Below are positions 1 to 6,981 of a stretch of 20,444 bases of DNA, piece after piece. The number at the start of each line of letters is the position of its first letter. The first letter of the stretch is position 1. Source of the stretch: Actinomycetes bacterium. GTDB taxonomy: Bacteria; Actinomycetota; Actinomycetes; Propionibacteriales; Nocardioidaceae. The notes below the pieces were generated by a model. It did not search any database, was not told where the DNA came from, and saw nothing but the letters and a program-made list of their open reading frames with translations. A program made the position numbers and the translations under genes. Location of the stretch: the NCBI GenBank assembly GCA_023417775.1, contig JAEZEJ010000016.1, positions 1-20,444 on the forward strand. Reading direction: 5' to 3'.

Positions 1-342
1 CTCGAACTGGGCCCGGTAGGCGTCGAAGGAGCCGAAGTTGTCCTCGATCGCCGCGGCCAGCTCGCCGGTGGGCTTGTCCCCGCCGTCCGGGGACAGGTTC
101 TTCCAGAAGATCGAGTGGTTGATGTGACCGCCGAGATTGAACGCGAGGTTCTTCTCCAGCATGTTGACCGTGTCGAACTTCTCGTTCGCGCGGGCCTCTT
201 CGAGCTTCTCGATCGCGGTATTCAGGCCATTGACGTAGTTCTGATGGTGCTTATCGTGATGCAGCTCCATGATCTTGCCCGAGATATGCGGATCCAATGC
301 CCCATAGTCATACGGCAGATCCGGCAAAATGTACTCAGCCAT
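1..342 (-). CDS. sodA: Superoxide dismutase (Fe/Mn family), C-terminus beyond the window
   Basis: This is the N-terminal 114 residues of an iron/manganese superoxide dismutase, which converts superoxide to oxygen and hydrogen peroxide. The start MAEYILPDLPYDYGALDPHI and the block around ELHHDKHHQNYV are nearly those of mycobacterial SodA. The first two metal ligands are visible as His28 and His76 (GGHINH); the Asp and His ligands of the C-terminal half lie past base 1. The start codon at 342 follows an AAAGGA ribosome binding site. No signal peptide is present, although mycobacterial SodA is known to be found outside the cell. The gene is downstream of soxR on the same strand but has its own SoxR-type promoter in the 74-base gap. 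Family assignment is secure; the metal (Fe or Mn) cannot be told from this part. Confidence 0.97.
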   Translation of the reverse strand, partial: MAEYILPDLPYDYGALDPHISGKIMELHHDKHHQNYVNGLNTAIEKLEEARANEKFDTVNMLEKNLAFNLGGHINHSIFWKNLSPDGGDKPTGELAAAIEDNFGSFDAYRAQFE

Positions 343-369
343 GATGGTCCTTTCGATACGTGTCCCTTC

Positions 370-400
370 ACGCTAGAACCTCATGCTCACTTGAGGTCAA
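370..400 (-). promoter_or_regulatory. SoxR-type promoter of sodA with SoxR box
   Basis: Read on the minus strand, TTGACC (400-395) and TAGCGT (375-370) are separated by exactly 19 bases, the over-long spacer typical of MerR-family activated promoters. The spacer region carries an 18-base palindrome at 379-396, CCTCATGCTCACTTGAGG on the plus strand, which matches the E. coli SoxR box CCTCAAGTTAACTTGAGG at 15 of 18 positions. Its placement relative to the -35 and -10 elements is the same as in E. coli soxS. SoxR is encoded immediately upstream. The match and spacing are seen; activation by SoxR is inferred. Confidence 0.8.
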
Positions 401-416
401 GGCCATGTGGCCTCTC

Positions 417-881
417 TCACTCCTCGGGGATCCCCTCGAGTCGTCGGGCACCGGCACCGGTGGCGGCCAGAGCATCGTCGGGGTTGAGCAGTGCGCACGC
501 CTTCATCGAGAGGCAGCCGCAGCCGATACAGCCGGTCAGCTCGAGCTCGAGCCGCTCGATTCCGCGGCGTCGCTCTTCCAGCTGTCGCTTCCATGCCCGC
601 GACGCGCGCTGCCAGTCCGCATGGCTGGGGGTCCGATCGAGCGGCACATCGGCGAATGTGGCCTGGACATCCGCGAGCGGGACCCCGAGATTCTTCGCGA
701 CGGTGATGAGCGAGACGCGGCGCAGCATGTGCCGGGGAAAACGGCGCTGGTTGCCGGCCGTGCGGACCGAGGCGATGAGACTCAGACTCTCGTAGTAGCG
801 CAGAGCCGACACCGCCACGCCGGTGCGCCGGCTCATCTCCCCGATCGTCAGCAGCTCATCGGGCGCATGGTCGGGTGTCAT
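417..881 (-). CDS. soxR: Redox-sensitive transcriptional activator SoxR
   Basis: A 154-residue MerR-family regulator. Residues 10-80 form the MerR winged helix-turn-helix (LTIGEMSRRTGVAVSALRYY), followed by a dimerisation helix (about 85-117) and the SoxR [2Fe-2S] cysteine motif C118-x2-C121-x-C123-x5-C129. The tail NPDDALAATGAGARRLE also matches E. coli SoxR. Oxidation or nitrosylation of the cluster by redox-cycling compounds turns bound SoxR into an activator. The start at 881 is supported by GGAGAGG just upstream. Instead of soxS, the flanking genes here are sodA (same strand) and a ferredoxin (divergent), each with a SoxR box in its promoter. The second box (900-917) also sits upstream of soxR itself, so autoregulation is plausible. 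A full set of cluster ligands makes a plain MerR regulator unlikely. Confidence 0.96.
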   Translation of the reverse strand: MTPDHAPDELLTIGEMSRRTGVAVSALRYYESLSLIASVRTAGNQRRFPRHMLRRVSLITVAKNLGVPLADVQATFADVPLDRTPSHADWQRASRAWKRQLEERRRGIERLELELTGCIGCGCLSMKACALLNPDDALAATGAGARRLEGIPEE

Positions 882-895
882 CGCCTCTCCTCGAC

Positions 896-926
896 TTGAC
901 CTCTAGTGCACTTGAGATTCTACGGT
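896..926 (+). promoter_or_regulatory. SoxR-type promoter of the ferredoxin gene with SoxR box
   Basis: TTGACC at 896-901 and TACGGT at 921-926 are separated by 19 bases. Between them, at 900-917, CCTCTAGTGCACTTGAGA matches the 18-base SoxR box at 14 positions. The layout repeats that of the sodA promoter, including an identical -35 hexamer. The element lies in the 73-base gap between divergent soxR and the ferredoxin gene, so SoxR bound here could act on both. Confidence 0.77.
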
Positions 927-954
927 CGAGACGACCCCCACCGAAAGGCCCACG

Positions 955-1275
955 ATGACCTATGTGATCGCCCAGCCCTGTGTCGATGTCAAGGATCGCG
1001 CGTGCATCGACGAATGCCCCGTCGACTGCATCTACGAGGGCGAGCGCTCCCTGTACATCCAGCCCGACGAGTGCGTGGACTGCGGAGCATGCGAGCCGGT
1101 CTGTCCCGTCGAGGCGATCTACTACGAGGACGATGTGCCGTCCGAGTGGTCCGACTACTACCAGGTGAATGTCGACTTCTTCGCCGAGCTGGGCTCCCCG
1201 GGAGGTGCGGCGAAGACCGGTGTCCTCCCGTACGACCATCCGCTCGTCGCGGCGCTCCCTCCCCAGGCCGACTGA
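955..1275 (+). CDS. fdxA: Seven-iron ferredoxin ([3Fe-4S][4Fe-4S])
   Basis: A 106-residue soluble electron carrier closely resembling the seven-iron ferredoxin of mycobacteria (MTYVIAQPCVDVKDRACIDECPVDCIYEG). By comparison with that family, C9, C17 and C50 would hold the [3Fe-4S] cluster, and C21, C40, C43 and C46 the [4Fe-4S] cluster. The cysteine of an eight-iron ferredoxin is missing between C9 and C17, as expected for a 7Fe protein. The C-terminal half (YYEDDVPSEWSDYYQVNVDFF) is the usual extension. The start at 955 follows a GAAAGG site and a leader of about 20 bases. The gene is divergent from soxR under a SoxR-type promoter, pointing to a role in redox stress, perhaps as electron donor for repair or for re-reducing SoxR; that role is inference. 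Its stop is only 3 bases from the stop of the convergent crotonase gene. Confidence 0.95.
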   Translation: MTYVIAQPCVDVKDRACIDECPVDCIYEGERSLYIQPDECVDCGACEPVCPVEAIYYEDDVPSEWSDYYQVNVDFFAELGSPGGAAKTGVLPYDHPLVAALPPQAD

Positions 1276-1278
1276 GGC

Positions 1279-2028
1279 TCAGCCCCGCTTGCGCGAGAGG
1301 AAGGCGACCATCACCTCGCGCGCCTCGTCGGTCCCGAAGAGCTCGGCCGACTGGCGCGCGACCGCCTCGCCATCGCGGTCGATACGGGCCAGGAGGCCGG
1401 CGTTGAGCAGCTTCTTGGTCTCGCGCAGCCCCTGCGGGGAGCCTTGCACGAGGTCTGCCACCACCCCGGCGACCGCCTCGTCGAGCGAGTCGGCGGGCAC
1501 GGCGCGGGTGACCAGGCCCATCGTGACCGCTTCGGCCGCGTCGAAGGTCCGAGCGGTGAGGAAGGTGTCGGCGGCGGCACGCGAGGAGAAGCGTTCGAGC
1601 AGGCTGACCGAGATGACGGCGGGTGCGAGTCCGAGGCGTACCTCGGTCAGGGAGAAGGTCACCGAGTCCGCCGCGATGACGATATCGGCCGCACCGACGA
1701 GCCCGAGGCCGCCCGCGCGTACCGGGCCGCCGAGGACGACCACGACCGGCTTGGCCGAGGCGGCGATCTGGCGTTGCAGGGTGATGATCGCCCGTGCCCC
1801 GTCCTCCATCGACCCCTCGGACGCCTCGGAGAGGTCGGCGCCCGAGCAGAACACCCGATGTGCCGAGCGCAGCACGATGACCCGCGCGGTGTCGTCGTCC
1901 TCGGCCGACGTCAGCCGTTCGCCGAGCTCGGTGACGAGCTGGCGGCTGAGGGCATTGCGGTTGTGCTCGCTGTCGAGTGTGACCGTGGCGACCCGATCGG
2001 CCACCTCGAGGTGCACGAGTTCACTCAT
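1279..2028 (-). CDS. echA7: Enoyl-CoA hydratase/crotonase, EchA7-like
   Basis: A 249-residue crotonase-fold protein, last gene of the acyl-CoA operon. The oxyanion-hole segments are visible at FCSGADL (60-66) and RAGGLGLVGAADI (104-116). The acid equivalent to rat Glu164 is kept (E129 in LTEVRLG), but the position of Glu144 is Gly109 by alignment of the motif, so it may not be a standard 2-enoyl-CoA hydratase. In this setting, after an MCC-like carboxylase, hydration of a glutaconyl-type CoA ester is a reasonable guess. Start choice: an ATG at 2034 abuts the AAGGA site with no spacing, whereas the ATG at 2028 lies 6 bases from it, so 2028 (MSELVHLEV) is preferred. The gene follows fadE12 after 24 bases and ends 3 bases from the convergent ferredoxin gene. 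Family is sure, substrate unknown. Confidence 0.9.
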   Translation of the reverse strand: MSELVHLEVADRVATVTLDSEHNRNALSRQLVTELGERLTSAEDDDTARVIVLRSAHRVFCSGADLSEASEGSMEDGARAIITLQRQIAASAKPVVVVLGGPVRAGGLGLVGAADIVIAADSVTFSLTEVRLGLAPAVISVSLLERFSSRAAADTFLTARTFDAAEAVTMGLVTRAVPADSLDEAVAGVVADLVQGSPQGLRETKKLLNAGLLARIDRDGEAVARQSAELFGTDEAREVMVAFLSRKRG

Positions 2029-2052
2029 CGTCATTCCTTCCGCACCCGTTCT

Positions 2053-3228
2053 CTAGTACGACTTGGGGAGGCCCAGGGAGAACTGGGCCACGAAGTTGAG
2101 GGCCATCTCGCGGCTGACGGGGGCGATACGGCTGAGGCGCGAGGCGGCCAGCGCCTGCACGAGCCCGTACTCGGTGGCGAGGCCGTTGCCGCCGTGGGTC
2201 TGGATCGCCTGGTCGATCGCCTGGCACCCCGCCTCGGCCGCCGCGTACTTGGCCATGTTCGCTGCCTCCCCCGCCCTCAGCAGATCGCCGTCAGCATAGA
2301 GCGCGGCCGCCTTCTGAGTCAGCAGTCGCGCCATCTCGATGTCGATGTGCAGCTTGGCCAAGGGGTGCGCGATCGCCTGGTGGGCGCCGATCGGCTTGCC
2401 CCAGACATCGCGTTCCTTGGCATAGGCGACGGCCTTGCGGAGCGCCCATCGCGCCGATCCGGTCGCCATCGACGCCGCCATGATCCGCTCGGGGTTGAGT
2501 CCGGCGAAGAGCTGGTCCAGTCCGGCGTCCTCGGATCCGACGAGCGCATCGGCGGGCAGCCGGACATCGTCGAAGAAGAGGGTGAACTGCTTCTCCGGGC
2601 TGACGATGCCCATGTCGATCTGCGTGCGGCTGAAGCCCTCGGCATCGGTCGGCACCATGAACAGCGCGGGCTTGAGATTGCCCGGCCCTTCCGATCTACG
2701 CCGCGCGTCCTCGGTGCGTCCGACGACGAGCACATGGCTCGCCTCGTCGACCCCGCTGATGTAGGTCTTGCCGCCCGAGAGGATCCAGCCGTCCTCGGAG
2801 CGCTTGGCCGTGGTCGTGATGTTGTGCGAGTTCGAGCCGGCATCGGGCTCGGTGATGCTGAAGGCATAGGTGGCCGAGCCGTCGGCGAGACCGGGGAGCC
2901 AGCGCTGCTTCTGCTCCTCGGTGCCGTACTGCGCGATGACGGTGCCGACGATGGCCGGGGAGACCACCATCAGCAGCAGCGGGCATCCGGCGGTCGCGAG
3001 CTCCTCGCACACGGCGGCGAGGTCGCCGATTTCGCCGCCTCCTCCCCCGTACTCCTCGGGGATCGAGACGCCGAGATAGCCCAGGCGACCGGCCTCGCTC
3101 CACAGCTCGGTGGTCTTGCGGCCCTCGGCCGCCGCGGCGACGAAATACTCGTCGCCGTACTTGGCGCCGAGCGCGCGGACCGCCTTGCGGAGCTCGCGCC
3201 GCTCCTCACTCTCCACGAATGCACTCAT
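2053..3228 (-). CDS. fadE12: Acyl-CoA dehydrogenase, FadE12-like
   Basis: A 391-residue FAD-dependent acyl-CoA dehydrogenase, of normal family length. The N-terminal helical domain is about residues 1-120, the beta domain with the flavin and substrate motif YAFSITEPDAGSN about 120-230, and the C-terminal helical domain runs to the end. The catalytic base at the common C-terminal position is Glu353, in GGNGLATEYGL. It should introduce a 2,3 double bond in an acyl-CoA, passing electrons to electron-transfer flavoprotein. It is the second dehydrogenase of the operon, between accA2 and the crotonase, matching Rv0972c in the M. tuberculosis locus. The start at 3228 has only a weak AGGTGG site, but a short upstream ORF ends over it with an ATGA overlap, so translation may be coupled. 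Family certain; substrate not readable. Confidence 0.94.
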   Translation of the reverse strand: MSAFVESEERRELRKAVRALGAKYGDEYFVAAAAEGRKTTELWSEAGRLGYLGVSIPEEYGGGGGEIGDLAAVCEELATAGCPLLLMVVSPAIVGTVIAQYGTEEQKQRWLPGLADGSATYAFSITEPDAGSNSHNITTTAKRSEDGWILSGGKTYISGVDEASHVLVVGRTEDARRRSEGPGNLKPALFMVPTDAEGFSRTQIDMGIVSPEKQFTLFFDDVRLPADALVGSEDAGLDQLFAGLNPERIMAASMATGSARWALRKAVAYAKERDVWGKPIGAHQAIAHPLAKLHIDIEMARLLTQKAAALYADGDLLRAGEAANMAKYAAAEAGCQAIDQAIQTHGGNGLATEYGLVQALAASRLSRIAPVSREMALNFVAQFSLGLPKSY

Positions 3229-3311
3229 GCCGGCACCACCTGAAGAAGAAGCACGATAGGCCGGTGCCGGCCTGAGATGGTGCCCATTGTTCGTTCGCTT
3301 CGCTCACTCAT
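3225..3311 (-). CDS. Candidate 28-residue leader/coupling ORF before fadE12
   Basis: An ATG at 3311 opens 28 codons (beginning MSERSERTMGT, ending LLLQVVPA). The stop TGA overlaps the fadE12 start codon as ATGA. The start sits 6 bases after GGAAGGG, a far better ribosome binding site than fadE12's own, located in the last codons of accA2 whose stop is 3 bases upstream. The peptide has no recognisable domain, and its first codons lie in a short repeat-like sequence (3289-3310), so its amino-acid sequence may not matter. The likeliest role is to carry ribosomes from accA2 into fadE12 through the hairpin at 3229-3271. It is also possible that it is an accident of the repeat; no homologue is known to me. 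Confidence 0.4.
   Translation of the reverse strand: MSERSERTMGTISGRHRPIVLLLQVVPA
3229..3271 (-). repeat. Inverted repeat abutting the fadE12 start codon
   Basis: GCCGGCACC (3229-3237) and GGTGCCGGC (3263-3271) are perfect 9-base complements separated by 25 bases. In the minus-strand transcript the 3' arm ends directly at the fadE12 ATG, and the weak AGGTGG site lies at the loop/stem junction. Folding would hinder direct initiation at fadE12 unless ribosomes arrive from upstream. A role is inferred only. Confidence 0.6.
3289..3310 (-). repeat. Short GAGTGAGCGAAGCGAACGAA-type repeat
   Basis: A 22-base sequence made of near-repeats of GCGAA/GAGTGAGC lies between accA2 and fadE12. Short sequences of this kind recur at gene boundaries in several actinobacterial genomes, as far as I recall; only one copy is seen here, so its status as a repeat family member rests on memory. 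It encodes the SERSERT start of the candidate leader ORF. Confidence 0.35.
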
Positions 3312-3314
3312 TTC

Positions 3315-5240
3315 TTACCCTTCCTCGATGACGGCGAGGACCGCACCGGCCTCGACCTGTTGTCCCGGACCCACCGCGAGCTCGCCCACGATGCCGTCGG
3401 TCGGTGCGGTGATGGTGTGCTGCATCTTCATCGCCTCGAGGACGACGACGGTGTCGCCCTTGGCGACCTTCTGCCCTGGCTCGACGGCCACATCGGTCAC
3501 CGCCGCGGGCATGGGTGCGAGCAGCGAGCCCTCGGCCACCACGTCGGCCGGGTCGACGAAGGTGGGCACCGCATCGAGGCTGAACGAGCCGTGCGGCCCA
3601 TCGACATCGACGACGCCATCGCCCACCGTCGCGCGGTAGGTCTCGCGCACCCCTCCGTCGGCGAGCACGACGCTGTCGCGGTACGCGTCGACGACCTCGA
3701 CGCCGTCGAGCCAGGAGGAGACCAGTCGTCCGCCTCGCTGCTCGTAGGCGACCTCGTGGTCGCCGTAGCGACGCACGCGCGGCTGACTCGGCACATTGCG
3801 CCAGGCGGCCGGGATCCGTGCGAGGACTCGGGCTGAGGCGGCCGCCTGGGTGGCCTCTCCGATGGCGGCGGCCAGCGCGGCCTTGCGCTCGATCCGGTCG
3901 TCGGCGGGCGCCATCCAGGTGGTGAGGCGCTCATTCAACAGCGCGGTGTGCACGCGCCCGGCTGCGAACTCCTCATCGGCGAGGATCGCACGCAGGAGCG
4001 TGGCATTGGTCCGCACGCCGTGGACGCGGGCGGTCCGCAGGGCGCCGTCGAGCATCCGCAGCGCGGCTCGGCGGTCGGGCCCGTAGGCGATGATCTTGGC
4101 GAGCATCGCGTCGTAGTGGATGCCCACCTCGCTGCCGGCCTCGACGCCGGAGTCCACGCGCACGCCGTGCGTGCGCGGATTCTCGAAGCACGCTCCGTCC
4201 ACCTCGAAGGTGCGGACGCTGCCCGTCTGCGGGGCCCAGTCGTCGGCCGGGTCCTCGGCGTAGAGCCGCACCTCGACGGCATGGCCGACCGGTTCGGGCG
4301 CGTTGCCGGTCAGTGCCGTCCCCTCGGCGATCGCGAGCTGCCAGGCGACGAGGTCCAGGCCGGTGACGCATTCGGTCACGGGGTGCTCGACCTGCAGGCG
4401 GGTGTTCATCTCCAGGAAGTAGACGCGGTCGCCGTCGACAAGGAACTCGACGGTGCCGGCTCCTCGGTAGCCGACGGCCTCGGCCGCCGCGCGCGCTGCG
4501 ATGTGCAGCGTGGTGCGCGCCTTGTCCGAGAGCTCGGGCGCCGGGGCCTCCTCGACGACCTTCTGGTGGCGTCGCTGGATGGAGCAGTCGCGGTCGCCCA
4601 CGACCCAGACCCGGCCGTGCGTGTCGGCGAGGACCTGCACCTCGACGTGCCGTGCGGTGGGCAGGTAGGGCTCGACGAAGACGGTGCCGTCACCGAAGGC
4701 CGACTGCGCCTCGGACCTGGCTTTGGCGAGCTCGCCGTCGAGCTGGTCGAGGGACTCGACGACGCGCATGCCGCGTCCACCGCCTCCGGCGGAGGCCTTG
4801 ACGAGGAGCGGGAACTCATCAGGCGAGATGCCGTCGAGGTCGACTTCGAGGATGGGCACGCCGGCCTCGGCCATCAGCTGCTTGGCGCGGATCTTGCTGC
4901 CCATCGCCTCGATGGACTCGGGCGTGGGGCCGATCCAGGTGAGCCCGGCGTCCTCCACCTGACGGGCGAAGTCGGCATTCTCGGAGAGGAAGCCGTAGCC
5001 GGGGTGGATCGCATCGGCCCCGGCGGCACGGGCGGCCTCGATGATGAGGTCGCCGCGTAGATAGGTCTCGCCGGGTGCGTTGCCGGGCAGATGCACGGCG
5101 ACATCGGCGTCGCGGACGAAGGGGGCGTTCGCGTCGGCATCGGAGTACACCGCGACGGTGCCGATGCCGAGGTCGCGGCAGGTGCGGAACACCCGGCGCG
5201 CGATCTCCCCCCGGTTCGCCACCAGAACCCTGCTGATCAT
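3315..5240 (-). CDS. accA2: Acyl-CoA carboxylase alpha subunit (biotin carboxylase plus biotin carrier), AccA2-like
   Basis: A 641-residue fused biotin carboxylase and biotin carboxyl carrier protein, using ATP and bicarbonate to carboxylate its own biotin. Residues 1-115 are the N-terminal domain (ISRVLVANRGEIARRVFRTC), then comes the ATP-grasp domain with the glycine-rich loop KASAGGGGRGM (148-158) and the catalytic stretch FLEMNTRLQVEHPVTE, then the C-terminal carboxylase domain. The biotin domain is the last 75 residues, with biotin expected on Lys605 of EAMKM. A longer reading to 5309 is possible in frame, but it would need a TTG start inside a palindromic element; the ATG at 5240 follows GAAGGGA by 7 bases and gives the family's N-terminus. 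It partners the AccD2-like subunit encoded upstream, 142 bases away. Family certain; subunit pairing inferred from neighbours. Confidence 0.96.
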   Translation of the reverse strand: MISRVLVANRGEIARRVFRTCRDLGIGTVAVYSDADANAPFVRDADVAVHLPGNAPGETYLRGDLIIEAARAAGADAIHPGYGFLSENADFARQVEDAGLTWIGPTPESIEAMGSKIRAKQLMAEAGVPILEVDLDGISPDEFPLLVKASAGGGGRGMRVVESLDQLDGELAKARSEAQSAFGDGTVFVEPYLPTARHVEVQVLADTHGRVWVVGDRDCSIQRRHQKVVEEAPAPELSDKARTTLHIAARAAAEAVGYRGAGTVEFLVDGDRVYFLEMNTRLQVEHPVTECVTGLDLVAWQLAIAEGTALTGNAPEPVGHAVEVRLYAEDPADDWAPQTGSVRTFEVDGACFENPRTHGVRVDSGVEAGSEVGIHYDAMLAKIIAYGPDRRAALRMLDGALRTARVHGVRTNATLLRAILADEEFAAGRVHTALLNERLTTWMAPADDRIERKAALAAAIGEATQAAASARVLARIPAAWRNVPSQPRVRRYGDHEVAYEQRGGRLVSSWLDGVEVVDAYRDSVVLADGGVRETYRATVGDGVVDVDGPHGSFSLDAVPTFVDPADVVAEGSLLAPMPAAVTDVAVEPGQKVAKGDTVVVLEAMKMQHTITAPTDGIVGELAVGPGQQVEAGAVLAVIEEG

Positions 5241-5263
5241 CGCTTCATCCCTTCGTCGTTTCC

Positions 5264-5361
5264 GGTGGTTGAGTAGCGACCGAGGAACGAGGGAACGTAT
5301 CGACAACACCCCACGACGTGGTCTCGATACGCCGCTCGTCCCTCGCGGCTACTCGACCACC
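5264..5361. repeat. 98-bp imperfect palindromic intergenic element
   Basis: The left end GGTGGTTGAGTAGC and the right end GCTACTCGACCACC are near-perfect complements, and the similarity continues through GAGG(A/G)ACGAG and CGTATCGA towards a central spacer containing CCACGACGTGG. The element fills most of the gap between accD2 and accA2. Similar GGTGGTCGAGTAGC-type palindromes are, to my knowledge, common between genes in Gordonia and other actinobacteria, suggesting a REP or MITE-like family. Transcribed, it would form a long hairpin in the operon mRNA, which could act as a stability element or partial terminator. Confidence 0.8.
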
Positions 5362-5382
5362 GAGAGGTCGTACGCTCCCCGT

Positions 5383-6981
5383 TCACAGGCGGAACACCCC
5401 GTAGCCGCGGGCACCCTCGACCGGGCCGTTGGCGATCGCGGAGAGGCAGATGCCGAGGATGGCGCGGGTGTCGCGCGGATCGATCACGCCGTCGTCATAG
5501 CCGAGCCCGGAGGTGAAGTAGGCGAGCGACTCGTTCTCGATCTGCTGCTCGATGAAGGCCCGCATCTGCGCATCGGCCTCCTCGTCGTAGGCCTGGCCCT
5601 TGGCCTCGGCCGCTCCCCGGGCGACGATCGAGACGACGCCGGCGAGTTGCGCGGGCCCCATGACGGCGGACTTGGCGCCGGCCCAGCTGAACATGAACCG
5701 CGGATCGTAGGCGCGTCCGCTCATGCCGTAGTTGCCCGCGCCGTAGGAGGCGCCCAGGACGACCGATAGGTGTGGAACTCGGGAATTCGAAACTGCATTG
5801 ATCATCTGGGCGCCGTGTTTGATGATGCCGCCCTGCTCGTACTCGGCGCCGACCATGTAGCCGGTGGTGTTGTGCAGGAACAGCAGGGGCGTGTCGGTCT
5901 GATTGGCGAGCTGGATGAACTGCGCGGCCTTCTGCGCCTCGGCGCTGAACAGCACGCCCTGGGCGTTGGCGAGGATGCCGATCGGGTGGCCGTGCAGCTG
6001 CGCGTATCCGGTGACGAGGCTGGGTCCGTAGAGCGGCTTGAACTCGTCGAACTCCGAACCGTCGACGATCCGGGCGATGACCTCGCGTGGATCGAAGGGC
6101 ACCTTGAGGTCGGTGGGGACGATGCCGAGCAGGTCCTCGGGGTCGAGGACGGGTTCGGCGTAGTCGGCGGCGGGCACGGGACCGGTCTTGCGCCAGTTGA
6201 TCCGGCGCATGATCTGACGGCCGAGGCGGATGGCATCGTACTCGTCGACGGCGAGATAGTCGGCGAGGCCGGACTGCCGGGCGTGCATCTCGGCACCGCC
6301 CAGGGACTCGTCATCGGACTCCTCGCCGGTGGCCATCTTGACCAGTGGCGGGCCGCCGAGGAAGACCTTGGCCCCCTCCTTGACCATGACGACGTAGTCG
6401 CTCATGCCGGGGATGTAGGCGCCGCCGGCGGTGGAGTTGCCGAAGACGAGTGCGACGGTGGGCCGGCGGTCGGCGCTGGACTCGGTGATGTTGCGGAAGG
6501 AGCGGCCGCCGGGGATGAAGATGTCCTTCTGCGTCGGCAGATCCGCGCCGCCGGACTCGACGAGGTTGATCGACGGGAGGCGGTTCTCGGCGGCGATCTG
6601 CGCGGCCCGGAAGCCCTTCTTGACGGTGACGGGGTTGCTGGAGCCGCCCTTCACCGTGGGGTCGTTGGCGATGATCATGCATTCGACCCCCTCGACGACG
6701 CCGATGCCGGTGACGATGGAGCCGCCGACGGTGAAGTCGGTGCCCCAGCCGGCGAGGGCACCGAGCTCCAGGAAGGGCGAGTCGGGGTCGATGAGCAGCT
6801 CGATGCGTTCGCGGGCGGTGAGCTTGCCGCGCTTGTGGTGACGCTCGACGTACCTCTCCCCGCCGCCGGCGAGCGCCTTGTCGTGCTGCTCGGCGAGGTC
6901 GTCGAGGCGTTCGAGCATGGCGGCTCGGTTCCCGCCGTAGGCGGCCGAGGCCGGGTCGACGGTCGTGCGTGTGGGACTCAT
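5383..6981 (-). CDS. accD2: Acyl-CoA carboxylase beta subunit (carboxyltransferase), AccD2-like
   Basis: A 532-residue carboxyltransferase that moves the carboxyl group from biotin to an acyl-CoA. Both crotonase-like halves are complete: the N-terminal oxyanion segment is GNSTAGGAYIPGMSDY (181-196) and the C-terminal one GASYGAGNYGMSGRAY (410-425). The pattern GGPPLVKMATGE plus NTTGYMVG is that of the methylcrotonyl/geranyl-CoA carboxylase branch rather than propionyl-CoA carboxylase. However, the segment corresponding to FGRIF(F/Y)NQA in methylcrotonyl-CoA carboxylase reads FRNITESSA here (162-170), suggesting a different acyl pocket. The start at 6981 follows GGAAGG by 7 bases and overlaps the stop of the winged-helix gene as ATGA. 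It should pair with the AccA2-like subunit. The substrate is unknown; methylcrotonyl-CoA should not be assumed. Confidence 0.95.
   Translation of the reverse strand: MSPTRTTVDPASAAYGGNRAAMLERLDDLAEQHDKALAGGGERYVERHHKRGKLTARERIELLIDPDSPFLELGALAGWGTDFTVGGSIVTGIGVVEGVECMIIANDPTVKGGSSNPVTVKKGFRAAQIAAENRLPSINLVESGGADLPTQKDIFIPGGRSFRNITESSADRRPTVALVFGNSTAGGAYIPGMSDYVVMVKEGAKVFLGGPPLVKMATGEESDDESLGGAEMHARQSGLADYLAVDEYDAIRLGRQIMRRINWRKTGPVPAADYAEPVLDPEDLLGIVPTDLKVPFDPREVIARIVDGSEFDEFKPLYGPSLVTGYAQLHGHPIGILANAQGVLFSAEAQKAAQFIQLANQTDTPLLFLHNTTGYMVGAEYEQGGIIKHGAQMINAVSNSRVPHLSVVLGASYGAGNYGMSGRAYDPRFMFSWAGAKSAVMGPAQLAGVVSIVARGAAEAKGQAYDEEADAQMRAFIEQQIENESLAYFTSGLGYDDGVIDPRDTRAILGICLSAIANGPVEGARGYGVFRL

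Noticed and set aside
5241..5309. N-terminal extension of the AccA2-like protein to a TTG at 5309
   Set aside because: It would translate half of the palindromic element; the ATG at 5240 has a good ribosome site and the family N-terminus.
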